60,693 nt of DNA from Cupriavidus sp. IDO (lineage in GTDB: Bacteria > Pseudomonadota > Gammaproteobacteria > Burkholderiales > Burkholderiaceae): contig NZ_JWMA01000192.1 in the NCBI RefSeq assembly GCF_000812465.1, forward strand, positions 1 to 60,693, given 5' to 3'. The translations under genes were made by a program, and so were the position numbers. Shown piece by piece: positions 35,630-43,577 of this stretch. The notes under the pieces were generated by a model. The model was given only the letters and a program-made list of their open reading frames with translations. It searched no databases and was not told the DNA's origin. Each line of letters starts with the position of its first letter. Within the stretch, counting starts at the first letter, position 1.

Positions 35630-36859
35630 CTAGGCCTTGAGCTGCGACTCCATCGCCCCCCGCAGATCGGCGATCAGGTCGCGCGTATCCTCCAGGCCGA
35701 TATACAGCCGCACCAGCTCGCCGGCATTCTGCCAACCCGCCGGCGGCCAGCTGCCGGCCGGACGCATGGTCTGCACGTGATATGGCACCGCCAGGCTGTG
35801 CGCCCCGCCCCACGACCAGCCGATGGCGAACAGCCGCAACGCTTCGACGAAGGCATCCACCTGCTGCCGCGAATACTTCGCATGGAGGATGATGGCGAAC
35901 AGGCCGCTGGCGCCGCTGAAGTCGCGCCGCCACTGCGCGTGCCCCGGGCAGTCCGGCAGCGCCGGATGCAGGACGCGCACCACTTCCGGCCGCTGGTGCA
36001 GCCATTCGGCAACTTCACGCGCGGCGCGGTCGTGCGCCGCCAGCCGGACCGGCAGGCTCGGCAATGCGCGCAGCACCAGGTAGCAGTCATCGGCCGACAC
36101 GCCCCAGCCCATCAGCATGCGGGTGCGCTTCAGGCGGTCATGCAGCGCGTCATCCCGCGTGAGCGTGGCGCCCATCAGCACGTCGCTGCCGCCCGACTGG
36201 TACTTGGTCAGTGCCTGGACAGAGATATCGATGCCCTTGTCGAAGGGACGGAAGTACACGCCGGCCGACCACGTGTTGTCGATGGCCGTCAGCACGCCGC
36301 GCGCTTTTGCTGCGGCAACGATGGCCTCGGTATCCGGCACTTCCATCGTTACCGATCCTGGCGATTCCATCCAGATCAGGCGCGTATTGGGACGGATCAG
36401 CGACGCAATGCCTGCGCCGATCATCGGATCGTAGTAACGCACCGTCACGCCGAAATCGCGCGCCAGCCATTCGCCGTGATCGCGATTGGGACCGTAGACG
36501 TTGTCCGGCACCAGCACGTCGTCGCCACTCTTCAGCAGCGCAAAGTACACCAGCGAGATCGCCGCCAGGCCGGAGGGCAGCAGCAAGGTGTGGCGGCCGC
36601 CTTCGAGCAAGGCCAGGTGCTGGCACAGCGCCTCGCTGGTCGGCGTGGCGTGCAGGCCGTAGCGCCAGTATGTGGTGGCGCCATCGCCCTGCGCGCGCAG
36701 TTCGGCGAGATTGCGGAAGACTACGGTCGAGCCACGATGCGTGGCCGGTGAAAACGAACCAAAGCCTGGCGCGATATCCAGCTCGGGCTGAACCGCGACG
36801 GTCTGCAGGTAATGGGCGGAAGGGTTGGACGCTGGCTTGTCGGATGTCGAATCGGACAC
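35630..36859 (-). CDS. metC: PLP-dependent cystathionine beta-lyase (Cys/Met metabolism family)
   Basis: A 409-residue fold-type I PLP enzyme. HRGSTVVFRNLAEL and YWRYGLHATPTSEALCQHL match the MetC start, LLLPSGLAAISLVYFALLKSGDDVL holds the phosphate-binding Ser region, TAIDNTWSAGVYFRPFDKG carries the PLP Asp, and SVQALTKYQSGGSDVLMG carries the Schiff-base Lys. The C-terminal SWGGAHSL segment is typical of cystathionine lyases. The start is GTG 36859 after AAGGA; earlier in-frame codons lack a site. It cleaves cystathionine to homocysteine, pyruvate and ammonia. Gamma-lyase or another C-S lyase remains possible. Confidence 0.87.
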   Translation of the reverse strand: MSDSTSDKPASNPSAHYLQTVAVQPELDIAPGFGSFSPATHRGSTVVFRNLAELRAQGDGATTYWRYGLHATPTSEALCQHLALLEGGRHTLLLPSGLAAISLVYFALLKSGDDVLVPDNVYGPNRDHGEWLARDFGVTVRYYDPMIGAGIASLIRPNTRLIWMESPGSVTMEVPDTEAIVAAAKARGVLTAIDNTWSAGVYFRPFDKGIDISVQALTKYQSGGSDVLMGATLTRDDALHDRLKRTRMLMGWGVSADDCYLVLRALPSLPVRLAAHDRAAREVAEWLHQRPEVVRVLHPALPDCPGHAQWRRDFSGASGLFAIILHAKYSRQQVDAFVEALRLFAIGWSWGGAHSLAVPYHVQTMRPAGSWPPAGWQNAGELVRLYIGLEDTRDLIADLRGAMESQLKA

Positions 36860-36994
36860 GGCGGATTCCTTGGCTGGCTGGTGCGCGGGCTCGCGGCATG
36901 CGCCCTTGTGGGAGCACATGCGGGACCGTGCAAGAAGACTCGATGAGCCTTTCAGCTTACCAGCAAATGGCGGCCGCGCCACCAGCCAGGTGCC

Positions 36995-37633
36995 TTACCA
37001 GCCCTTGATCGATGACTTCGGCGGAGGCGGCGCGTAGGTAACGCCGCTGTCGGGCCGCATATCGAACGGAGGAATCACCAGTTCGCCAAGCGGCCGGATG
37101 AAGAACGGCAAGATGATGGCCGGGTTGAAGGCGTCGGTCCAGGTCCCGCGCACGGCGCCGCTGGCATCGATGGTGCCTTCCCAGTTGCCGGATACGCGCG
37201 TGCCGTCGTCGGACTCTTCCATCAGGAAGGCGCCGTTCTCGTATTCGCCGGCCAGCAGGCGAACGCCGGGCCCGCGCCCGGTCGAGTATTCGCCGCGCAC
37301 GCTGTCGCGCTCATCCGGCTTGGGGCCGATGCGCAGCCGCACGGGCTGGTCGCCCACCTTGCCGACATAGACCGGCAAGGTGGCATATTCGGGACGCGGC
37401 GCCAGCGCCCTGGGCGCCGCGCCGGTCGAGAGCGATGATCCCCGCCTGGCCTCACCGTCAAGGATGGCTTGGTTGATGCCCAGGCCTTCCGCTTCGGCGG
37501 TCGCACCGGCAGCCACCGGCCCGGTCGACAGTTCGGTGGCCCCGGCCGCCAGCGCCGGCGTAGCGCCCGCGAAGGCAAGCGCGACAGCCAGTCCGATGGC
37601 CGGAAAGGTTTTTTGCAGCGGGGTCAGGCTCAA
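36995..37633 (-). CDS. Secreted protein of unknown function, coupled to bktB
   Basis: A 212-residue exported protein. The likely start is TTG 37633 with GAGG seven bases upstream, 8 bp after the bktB stop, so translation may be coupled. Residues 1-28 form a signal peptide (FPAIGLAVALAFAGATPALAAG). The mature protein has segments like PVYVGKVGDQPVRLRIG, GVRLLAGEYENGAFLMEE and GNWEGTIDASGAVRGTW, which look like short beta-hairpins of a lipocalin- or avidin-like barrel, and a proline-rich end. I cannot name the family. A beta-structured periplasmic protein next to a thiolase gene is unexplained. Confidence 0.65.
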   Translation of the reverse strand: MSLTPLQKTFPAIGLAVALAFAGATPALAAGATELSTGPVAAGATAEAEGLGINQAILDGEARRGSSLSTGAAPRALAPRPEYATLPVYVGKVGDQPVRLRIGPKPDERDSVRGEYSTGRGPGVRLLAGEYENGAFLMEESDDGTRVSGNWEGTIDASGAVRGTWTDAFNPAIILPFFIRPLGELVIPPFDMRPDSGVTYAPPPPKSSIKGW

Positions 37634-37641
37634 GGACAACC

Positions 37642-38826
37642 TCAGATGCGTTCGAAGATCGCCGCAATGCCCTGGCCGCCGCCGATGCACATCGTCACCA
37701 GCGCATAGCGGCCTTGCACGCGTTGCAGCTCATACACCGCCTTGACCGTGATCAGCGCGCCGGTGGCGCCGATCGGATGGCCGAGCGAGATGCCGGAGCC
37801 GTTCGGATTGACCTTGGCCGGATCCAGGCCAAGCGCCTTGGTCACCGCGCAGGCCTGCGCCGCAAAGGCTTCGTTGGCTTCGATCACGTCGAGGTCGGAC
37901 ACCTTCAGGCCCGCGCGTTCGAGCGCAATCTTCGTGGCCGGCACCGGGCCGATGCCCATGGTCTTCGGATCGACGCCGGCGTGGCCATACGACACCAGCC
38001 GGGCCAGCGGCTTCAGGCCACGGCGCTCGGCTTCGGCGCGCTCCATCAGCACGACCGCGGCGGCGGCGTCGTTCAGGCCCGAGGCATTGCCGGCGGTGAC
38101 GGTGCCGTTTTCCTTGACGAAGACCGGCCTGAGCTTGGTCATGTCGTCGATGGTGGCGTCATGGCGCACATGCTCGTCGGTATCGAACGTGACGTCGCCC
38201 TTGCGGCCCTTGCTGACCACCGGGACGATCTGGTCCTTGAAGTAACCGGCCTTGATGGCAGCCGACGCGCGACGGTGCGATTCCAGCGCGGCCTCGTCCT
38301 GCTGGCTGCGCGAGATGTCGTATTCCTTCGCCACGTTTTCGGCGGTCACGCCCATGTGGATGCGATGGAACGGATCGTGCAGCGCACCCAGCATCATGTC
38401 GACCATGGTGGCGTCGCCCATGCGCGCGCCCCAGCGGGCGGCCGGCGCCAGGTACGGCGCGCGGCTCATGCTTTCCGCGCCGCCGCCGATGGCTACATCG
38501 GTATCGCCCAGCAGGATGTTCTGCGCAGCGCTGATGATGGCCTGCAGGCCCGAACCGCACAGGCGGTTGACGGTCAGCGCGGGCGCGTTGGTCGAAACAC
38601 CGCCATTCACGGCGGCGACGCGGCCCAGGTACATGTCGCGCGGCTCGGTCTGGATGACATTGCCGAACACTACGTGCCCGACGTCGTCGCCCGATACCTG
38701 CGCGCGTGCCAGCGCTTCGCGGACCACCAGGGCGCCCAGGTCGGACGGGGCCACATCCTTCAGGCTCCCGCCGAAGGTACCAATTGCGGTGCGAACGCCG
38801 CTGACAACTACTACTTCACGCGTCAT
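37642..38826 (-). CDS. bktB: Beta-ketothiolase BktB
   Basis: A 394-residue thiolase almost identical to remembered C. necator BktB, the enzyme that makes 3-ketovaleryl-CoA and so supplies hydroxyvalerate for copolymer PHA. The nucleophile Cys is in VNRLCGSGLQAI, the acid/base Cys in TMCIGGGQG and the catalytic His in SLGHPIGATG. The ATG at 38826 is preceded by GGAGA; an upstream ATG lies in the leader. The product precedes a secreted-protein gene with an 8-bp gap. It is separate from the phaCAB operon but close by, as in C. necator. Confidence 0.95.
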   Translation of the reverse strand: MTREVVVVSGVRTAIGTFGGSLKDVAPSDLGALVVREALARAQVSGDDVGHVVFGNVIQTEPRDMYLGRVAAVNGGVSTNAPALTVNRLCGSGLQAIISAAQNILLGDTDVAIGGGAESMSRAPYLAPAARWGARMGDATMVDMMLGALHDPFHRIHMGVTAENVAKEYDISRSQQDEAALESHRRASAAIKAGYFKDQIVPVVSKGRKGDVTFDTDEHVRHDATIDDMTKLRPVFVKENGTVTAGNASGLNDAAAAVVLMERAEAERRGLKPLARLVSYGHAGVDPKTMGIGPVPATKIALERAGLKVSDLDVIEANEAFAAQACAVTKALGLDPAKVNPNGSGISLGHPIGATGALITVKAVYELQRVQGRYALVTMCIGGGQGIAAIFERI

Positions 38827-38859
38827 GATTGTCTCCATCAAGGTTATGTTGCACCGCAC

Positions 38860-38865
38860 AGTATA
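38860..38865 (-). promoter_or_regulatory. Candidate -10 box of bktB
   Basis: On the minus strand TATACT lies about 34 bp upstream of the bktB ATG, with TTCGTT 16 bp further upstream as a fair -35. It is the only AT-rich promoter-like element in the 120-bp gap between rimO and bktB. Confidence 0.5.
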
Positions 38866-38946
38866 GCGGCACACCCGGGAAAACGAACGACCGTACTTTT
38901 ACCTAAATGCCGGACGACCGCCAGGCGTCGATGCCGGCTTGCGCAA

Positions 38947-40326
38947 TCAGAGCTCGCCCCACAGGTCGTGCCCGTCTGCCCCGGTGATCTTCACCTGCAC
39001 AAAATCGCCTGCGCGATAGCGCTGCGACGGCTTCGACGGCGGCGCGATATAGACCAGGCCGTCAATCTCGGGCGCATCGGCGGACGAACGGCCGACGCCG
39101 CCATCCTGGTTCACCTCGTCCACCAGCACGCGCAGCGTCTGGCCGACCTTGCGCCGCAAGCGGCGCGCCGAAACTTCCTCGGCCACCTCCATGAAGCGGG
39201 CGCGGCGCTCCTCGCGAACTTCGTCGGGCAGCGCGCCGGGCAGGTCATTGGCAGTGGCGCCCTCGACCGGCGAATAGGCGAAGCAGCCCACGCGGTCTAG
39301 CTCGGCTTCCGCGATGAAATCGAGCAGCGTCTGGAACTCTTCTTCCGTTTCACCGGGGAACCCGGCGATAAAGGTGCTGCGAATGGTCAGCTCGGGGCAG
39401 ATCTCGCGCCAGGCGCGGATGCGGTCCATCGTCTTCTCTGCATTGGCCGGGCGCTTCATGCGCCTGAGCACGTCCGGGTGGGCGTGCTGCAGCGGCACGT
39501 CCAGATACGGCAGCACATGGCCCTGCGACATCAGCGGGATGATCTCGTCCACGTGCGGATACGGGTAGACGTAGTGCAGTCGCACCCAGGCGCCATACTG
39601 GCTGGCCAGCTCGCCCAGCGCCGCCACCAGCTCGGTCATGCGGGTCTTGAGCGGACGGCCGTTCCAGAATCCGGTGCGGTACTTCACGTCCACGCCGTAG
39701 GCGCTGGTGTCCTGCGAGATCACCAGCAGTTCCTTGACGCCCGATTTGAACAGGTTCTCGGCCTCCAGCATGACTTCCGCCACGGGGCGCGATACAAGGT
39801 CGCCGCGCATCGACGGGATGATGCAGAACGAGCAGCGGTGATTGCAGCCCTCGGAAATCTTCAGGTAGGCATAGTGCTTGGGCGTCAGCTTGATACCGGC
39901 CGGCGGCACCAGGTCGGTGAACGGGTCGTGCGGCTTGGGCAGGTGGGTGTGCACCGCCTGCATCACTTCGCCCAGCGCATGCGGGCCCGTGACCGCGAGC
40001 ACCTTCGGATGCACGGACGACACGATGTCCTGGCCGGCGGCATCCTTCTTGGCGCCCAGGCAACCGGTCACGATGACCTTGCCGTTCTCGGTCAGCGCCT
40101 CGCCGATGGCGTCCAGGCTCTCCTGCACGGCCTCGTCGATAAAGCCGCAGGTATTGACCACGACCAGGTCGGCGCCGTCGTAGGTGCCGCTGATGGCGTA
40201 GCCCTCTGCACGCAGCTGGGTGATGATCTGCTCGGAGTCGACCAGGGCCTTGGGACAGCCCAGGCTGACAAAGCCTACCTTGGGCGCGGAACCGCTGTTA
40301 ATCGTTGATTCTGAAGGGTTTTTCAC
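38947..40326 (-). CDS. rimO: Ribosomal protein S12 methylthiotransferase RimO
   Basis: A 459-residue radical SAM enzyme that adds a methylthio group to Asp88 of ribosomal protein S12. The N-terminal domain holds three iron-sulfur Cys in GFVSLGCPKALVDSE, NTCGFIDEA and VTGCLGAKK. The radical SAM motif is SEGCNHRCSFCIIP (CxxxCxxC). The C-terminal TRAM domain starts near VGQTLRVLVDEV. The start is GTG 40326 with a GGA site; a second GTG lies six bases earlier. It is a single gene, not part of the dusC unit. Confidence 0.95.
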   Translation of the reverse strand: MKNPSESTINSGSAPKVGFVSLGCPKALVDSEQIITQLRAEGYAISGTYDGADLVVVNTCGFIDEAVQESLDAIGEALTENGKVIVTGCLGAKKDAAGQDIVSSVHPKVLAVTGPHALGEVMQAVHTHLPKPHDPFTDLVPPAGIKLTPKHYAYLKISEGCNHRCSFCIIPSMRGDLVSRPVAEVMLEAENLFKSGVKELLVISQDTSAYGVDVKYRTGFWNGRPLKTRMTELVAALGELASQYGAWVRLHYVYPYPHVDEIIPLMSQGHVLPYLDVPLQHAHPDVLRRMKRPANAEKTMDRIRAWREICPELTIRSTFIAGFPGETEEEFQTLLDFIAEAELDRVGCFAYSPVEGATANDLPGALPDEVREERRARFMEVAEEVSARRLRRKVGQTLRVLVDEVNQDGGVGRSSADAPEIDGLVYIAPPSKPSQRYRAGDFVQVKITGADGHDLWGEL

Positions 40327-40519
40327 GGGCACTTCCAGATGTGGGGCGGGCGAGGCGGGACATGGCCGCCCCACGCTACAAAGCCAATTCGACATTTTAA
40401 CCGCTGCTCAAAGTTTCCCGGTGCCTGACTCCATACTGCCGTGGGAAACCCTTCGGGGTCAGATATGCGGGAACTGCCGGGTTAATCACATGAGAGTGCG
40501 GCCGGCGTCCGAGAACGAG

Positions 40520-41500
40520 TCATGCTCGCAACGGTGGCGTCGCTGGCATACCCGTCAGCGCGCTCTCGATCACGCCTTGGATTTCAAGCGAATCATGCAG
40601 GCGCCGGATGGCTGCATGCAACTCCGCGGCCTGCGGCCAGGTCCGCTTCAGATAGCTGAGCCACAACTTGACCCGCCCGTGCTCATGCTGGCTTGAGATA
40701 CGGCCCTGCAGCTTCTTCAGGTAGTCGAGGATATGACCGAGCACGCCCGGCCATTCCGCGGCGGATGGCGACTTGTCCATCATTCCGCGTATTCGCAAGG
40801 CCAGGAAAGGATCTGACACCGCGCCCCGTCCGATCATCACATCCGCACAGCCGCTGACAGCCCGGCACCGCTCCCAGTCGTCGACCGACCAGACGTCGCC
40901 ATTGGCAATGACAGGCACGTCCACGGCATCATCGATACGCGCGATCCACTCCCAGTGTGCCGGAGGCCGGTAGCCGTGATCACGTGTCCTGGCATGCACG
41001 ACGATAGAGGCCGCCCCGCCTTCCGCCAGCGCCGTGGCGCAGTCGATTGCCAGCGAGGTGTCGGAGACGCCGAGGCGCATTTTTGCCGTGACGGCGATAT
41101 TGACCGGCACCGCGGCGCGAACCGACGAAACGATCCGGTTCAGCGCGTCAGGCGTAGCCAGAAGCATCGCCCCGCCGCCGTGCCGGTTGACGACCTTGGC
41201 GGGACAACCGAAGTTCAGGTCGATGCCATGCGGCGACAGCGTGGCTGCGTAGGCAGCGTTCCGCGCCATCCATTCGGGATCGCTCCCAAGCAACTGGATC
41301 ACCATCGGGGTGCCCACAGGGGTATGGCCTCCGTGATGGATTTCGGGTGTATCCCTTTCGTAGACACGCGCGGGAAGCAAAGAGCCCGTCACCCTGACGA
41401 ACTCGGACACACAGCCGTCGTATCCGCCCGTGGCAGTCAATACGTCGCGCAAGGTGTAGTCCGCAAGCCCTTCCATGGGCGCAAGAAGCAGCCGGCTCAT
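40520..41500 (-). CDS. dusC: tRNA-dihydrouridine(16) synthase DusC
   Basis: A 326-residue flavoenzyme that reduces U16 in tRNA. LLLAPMEGLADYTLRDVL is the FMN-binding start of the DusC branch, INLNFGCPAK-type sequence (DLNFGCPAKVVNRHGGG) carries the catalytic Cys, and HARTRDHGYRPPAHWEWI is the tRNA and FMN contact segment. IANGDVWSVDDW and VMIGRGAVSDP complete the barrel. It is leftward like the pha genes but 257 bp after phaR, separated by a hairpin, so it is probably transcribed independently. Confidence 0.92.
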   Translation of the reverse strand: MSRLLLAPMEGLADYTLRDVLTATGGYDGCVSEFVRVTGSLLPARVYERDTPEIHHGGHTPVGTPMVIQLLGSDPEWMARNAAYAATLSPHGIDLNFGCPAKVVNRHGGGAMLLATPDALNRIVSSVRAAVPVNIAVTAKMRLGVSDTSLAIDCATALAEGGAASIVVHARTRDHGYRPPAHWEWIARIDDAVDVPVIANGDVWSVDDWERCRAVSGCADVMIGRGAVSDPFLALRIRGMMDKSPSAAEWPGVLGHILDYLKKLQGRISSQHEHGRVKLWLSYLKRTWPQAAELHAAIRRLHDSLEIQGVIESALTGMPATPPLRA

Positions 41501-41718
41501 GCGAAAGCCGGCGCTGAAGCGTGGCCCCTAGGCTGGCAAATGTCCTGGATTTTGGAGGGCATTGGGATTCGCGCTGTACAGGCGAGTCCGCTGAATGAAT
41601 CGCCAGAAGTGAGAGGGGCTTCCAGCGCAATAATTTTGCGCCTCACCCGGGAAGGCGCGATTTTACCCGATTACCCCGTGCATCCCGCGTGTCAGCGCCG
41701 GCGACGATGAAGGCATGC

Positions 41719-41740
41719 GGCAGGCCAGGGGCGGCCTGCC
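41719..41740 (-). terminator. Hairpin after phaR
   Basis: GGCAGGCC (41719-41726) and GGCCTGCC (41733-41740) form a perfect 8-bp stem 18 nt after the phaR stop. It lacks a U-tract in the phaR direction. Confidence 0.5.
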
Positions 41741-41757
41741 GTAAAACGTATATCCGC

Positions 41758-42312
41758 TTACTTCTTGTTGTCAGGCTGGTTGAACGGGAAGGTCCCGAAC
41801 ATGTTCTTGGCCTGGCTTTGCATCTGTTCCTGCATCTGCACGAACAGGTTCTTGCTCTGTTCGATGTAGTTGCTCATCATCCCCTGCATCATCGGCCCCT
41901 GCATGTTCATGAACTGGGACCACATGTCGGGGCTGAAGGCCTCGCCAGCGTACAGGCCCTTTGAGTTTTCGGCCAGCTTGCTCTGGATATCGATGAAGGC
42001 CTGGATGTTCTTTTCCAGATAGGTGCCCATCATGCCTTGCATGGCGTGGCCGTAGAAACGGATGATTTGCGACAGCATGGCGCTGGAGAACATCGGCACG
42101 CCGCCGGTTTCCTCTTCCAGGATGATCTGCAACAGGATGCTGCGTGTCAGTTCGTCGCCCGACTTGGCATCGACGACTTTGAAGTCTTCGGTTTCCATCA
42201 CCAGCTGCTTCACATCGGCCAGAGTAATGTAGGTGCTGGTCTGGGTGTCGTAGAGCCTGCGATTGGGATATTTCTTGATCAGTCGCTCTGCGCCTTTCTT
42301 GGTCGTGGCCAT
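41758..42312 (-). CDS. phaR: PHA synthesis repressor PhaR
   Basis: A 184-residue regulator. The N-terminal DNA-binding domain reads IKKYPNRRLYDTQTSTYITLADVKQLV, the family signature, and is followed by two PHB-accumulation domains with Phe- and Met-rich helices (FYGHAMQGMMGTYLEKNIQ; MWSQFMNMQGPMMQGMMS) that bind the polymer surface. PhaR represses phasin genes and its own gene and leaves DNA when granules form. An AAGGA site precedes the ATG. The gene is downstream of phaB, separated by a 453-bp region with repeats. Confidence 0.95.
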   Translation of the reverse strand: MATTKKGAERLIKKYPNRRLYDTQTSTYITLADVKQLVMETEDFKVVDAKSGDELTRSILLQIILEEETGGVPMFSSAMLSQIIRFYGHAMQGMMGTYLEKNIQAFIDIQSKLAENSKGLYAGEAFSPDMWSQFMNMQGPMMQGMMSNYIEQSKNLFVQMQEQMQSQAKNMFGTFPFNQPDNKK

Positions 42313-42349
42313 CGGTGCTCTATCCTTTTGTCATCGCTGATGTGCGCTG

Positions 42350-42369
42350 CTGCACCGCATGGGGTGCAG
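42350..42369. promoter_or_regulatory. Candidate PhaR operator upstream of phaR
   Basis: CTGCACC (42350-42356) and GGTGCAG (42363-42369) form an inverted repeat with a 6-bp centre, starting 38 bp upstream of the phaR ATG. Related PhaR proteins bind CTGC/GCAG-type dyads and autoregulate; the match here is by inspection only. Confidence 0.4.
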
Positions 42370-42540
42370 TGCGCAAACCGGTACCGCCTGCGCCATCTTC
42401 TATCGTCGTGACCCATTGCGCTTGTCGCGCGCAAGTGGCGTGCAGCCTTCGCCCCCGCGAGGGCTGCGCCTTGCACGGCTATGGTGCTGGCTGCGCCGCT
42501 GCCCTGATTCTATGCCCAACAAAGCACTAAGAAAAGCAAG

Positions 42541-42560
42541 GCGGGTTAAGGAAAACCCGC
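42541..42560 (-). terminator. Hairpin with T-rich tail downstream of phaCAB
   Basis: GCGGGTT-aaggaa-AACCCGC has a 7-bp stem. On the minus strand it is followed by CTTGCTTTTCTT, a moderate U-rich tail, so it may end phaCAB transcripts that pass the upstream repeats. Confidence 0.55.
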
Positions 42561-42567
42561 ACGCAAT

Positions 42568-42693
42568 AATGGTTTGCGGGCCGTCAGGCTCGCAAAATAT
42601 CGGTTCAGAAATGGTTTGCCGCTGATCAGGCCGGCAGAATTCCGGCCCAAAAATGGCTTGCGGGCCATCAGGCCCGCAAATTCTCGGCGTTTC
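42568..42693. repeat. Three tandem 42-bp repeats, each with a palindrome
   Basis: Units start at 42568, 42610 and 42652, exactly 42 bp apart, each beginning AATGGYTTGC. The core palindrome is TTGCGGGCC-gtca-GGCtCGCAA in unit 1 and a perfect TTGCGGGCC-atca-GGCCCGCAA in unit 3; unit 2 keeps a shorter TGCCG/CGGCA stem. The array starts 72 bp after the phaB stop. Confidence 0.8.
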
Positions 42694-42765
42694 AGACTTG
42701 TGCGGCGCGCTGGCTGCACCGCAAAAAGCGGCGCCGCCAGCGTGTGCGGGCGGGGTGCCCGCGCG

Positions 42766-43506
42766 TCAGCCCATGTGCAGGCCGCCGTTCAGCGAGAAGT
42801 CCGCGCCGGTCGAGAAGCCGGACTCGTCCGACGCCAGCCAGGCGCAGATCGAGGCGATTTCCTCGGGCAGCCCGAGGCGCTTGACCGGGATGGTCGCGAC
42901 GATCTTGTCCAGTACATCCTGGCGGATGGCCTTGACCATGTCGGTGGCGATGTAGCCGGGCGACACCGTGTTCACGGTCACGCCCTTGGTTGCCACTTCC
43001 TGCGCCAGCGCCATGGTGAAGCCGTGCAGGCCGGCCTTGGCGGTGGAGTAGTTGGTCTGGCCGAACTGGCCCTTCTGCCCGTTCACCGACGAGATGTTGA
43101 CGATGCGGCCGAAACCGCGGTCGGCCATGCCGTCGATCACCTGCTTGGTGACGTTGAAGAGCGACGTCAGGTTGGTGTCGATCACGGCGTCCCAGTCCGC
43201 GCGCGTCATCTTGCGGAACACCACGTCGCGCGTGATGCCGGCGTTGTTGATCAGGACGTCGACCTCGCCAACTTCAGCCTTGACCTTGTCGAACGCGGTC
43301 TTGGTCGAGTCCCAGTCGGCCACGTTGCCCTCGGAAGCCACGAAGTCATAGCCGAGCGCTTTCTGCTGCTCGAGCCACTTCTCGCGGCGCGGCGAGTTGG
43401 GGCCGCAGCCGGCTACCACGCGATAGCCGTCCTTTGCCAGCCGCTGGCAGATCGCGGTTCCGATGCCGCCCATGCCGCCGGTCACATACGCAATGCGCTG
43501 AGTCAT
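42766..43506 (-). CDS. phaB: Acetoacetyl-CoA reductase PhaB
   Basis: A 246-residue SDR that reduces acetoacetyl-CoA to (R)-3-hydroxybutyryl-CoA with NADPH. VTGGMGGIG is the cofactor loop, INNAGITRD the next motif, VNISSVNGQKGQFGQ includes the catalytic Ser and the substrate-binding loop, and NYSTAKAGLHG the Tyr-Lys pair. Length and sequence match C. necator PhaB1 almost residue by residue as I recall it. AAGGAGTG precedes the ATG at 43506. It lies 71 bp after phaA in the phaCAB operon. Confidence 0.97.
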   Translation of the reverse strand: MTQRIAYVTGGMGGIGTAICQRLAKDGYRVVAGCGPNSPRREKWLEQQKALGYDFVASEGNVADWDSTKTAFDKVKAEVGEVDVLINNAGITRDVVFRKMTRADWDAVIDTNLTSLFNVTKQVIDGMADRGFGRIVNISSVNGQKGQFGQTNYSTAKAGLHGFTMALAQEVATKGVTVNTVSPGYIATDMVKAIRQDVLDKIVATIPVKRLGLPEEIASICAWLASDESGFSTGADFSLNGGLHMG

Positions 43507-43577
43507 GTCCACTCCTTGATTGGCTCTTCGTTATCGTCGCCGGCCCGCCCGAACTACCGGGCGGGCCGGCACACCGC

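Larger units (their letters stand above)
42313..42765. other. Non-coding phaB-phaR gap with several hairpins
   Basis: The 453-bp gap holds, from phaB towards phaR: three 42-bp repeats (42568-42693), a GCGGGTT/AACCCGC hairpin (42541-42560) followed by a T-rich stretch in the phaCAB direction, a candidate phaR -10 (TAGAAT, minus strand, 42512-42507) and a candidate PhaR operator (42350-42369). No protein-like frame is seen. Confidence 0.6.

Noticed and set aside
42568..42693. CRISPR array
   Set aside because: The three units are contiguous, diverge within the unit, have no separate spacers, and no cas gene is near. They are palindromic tandem repeats.
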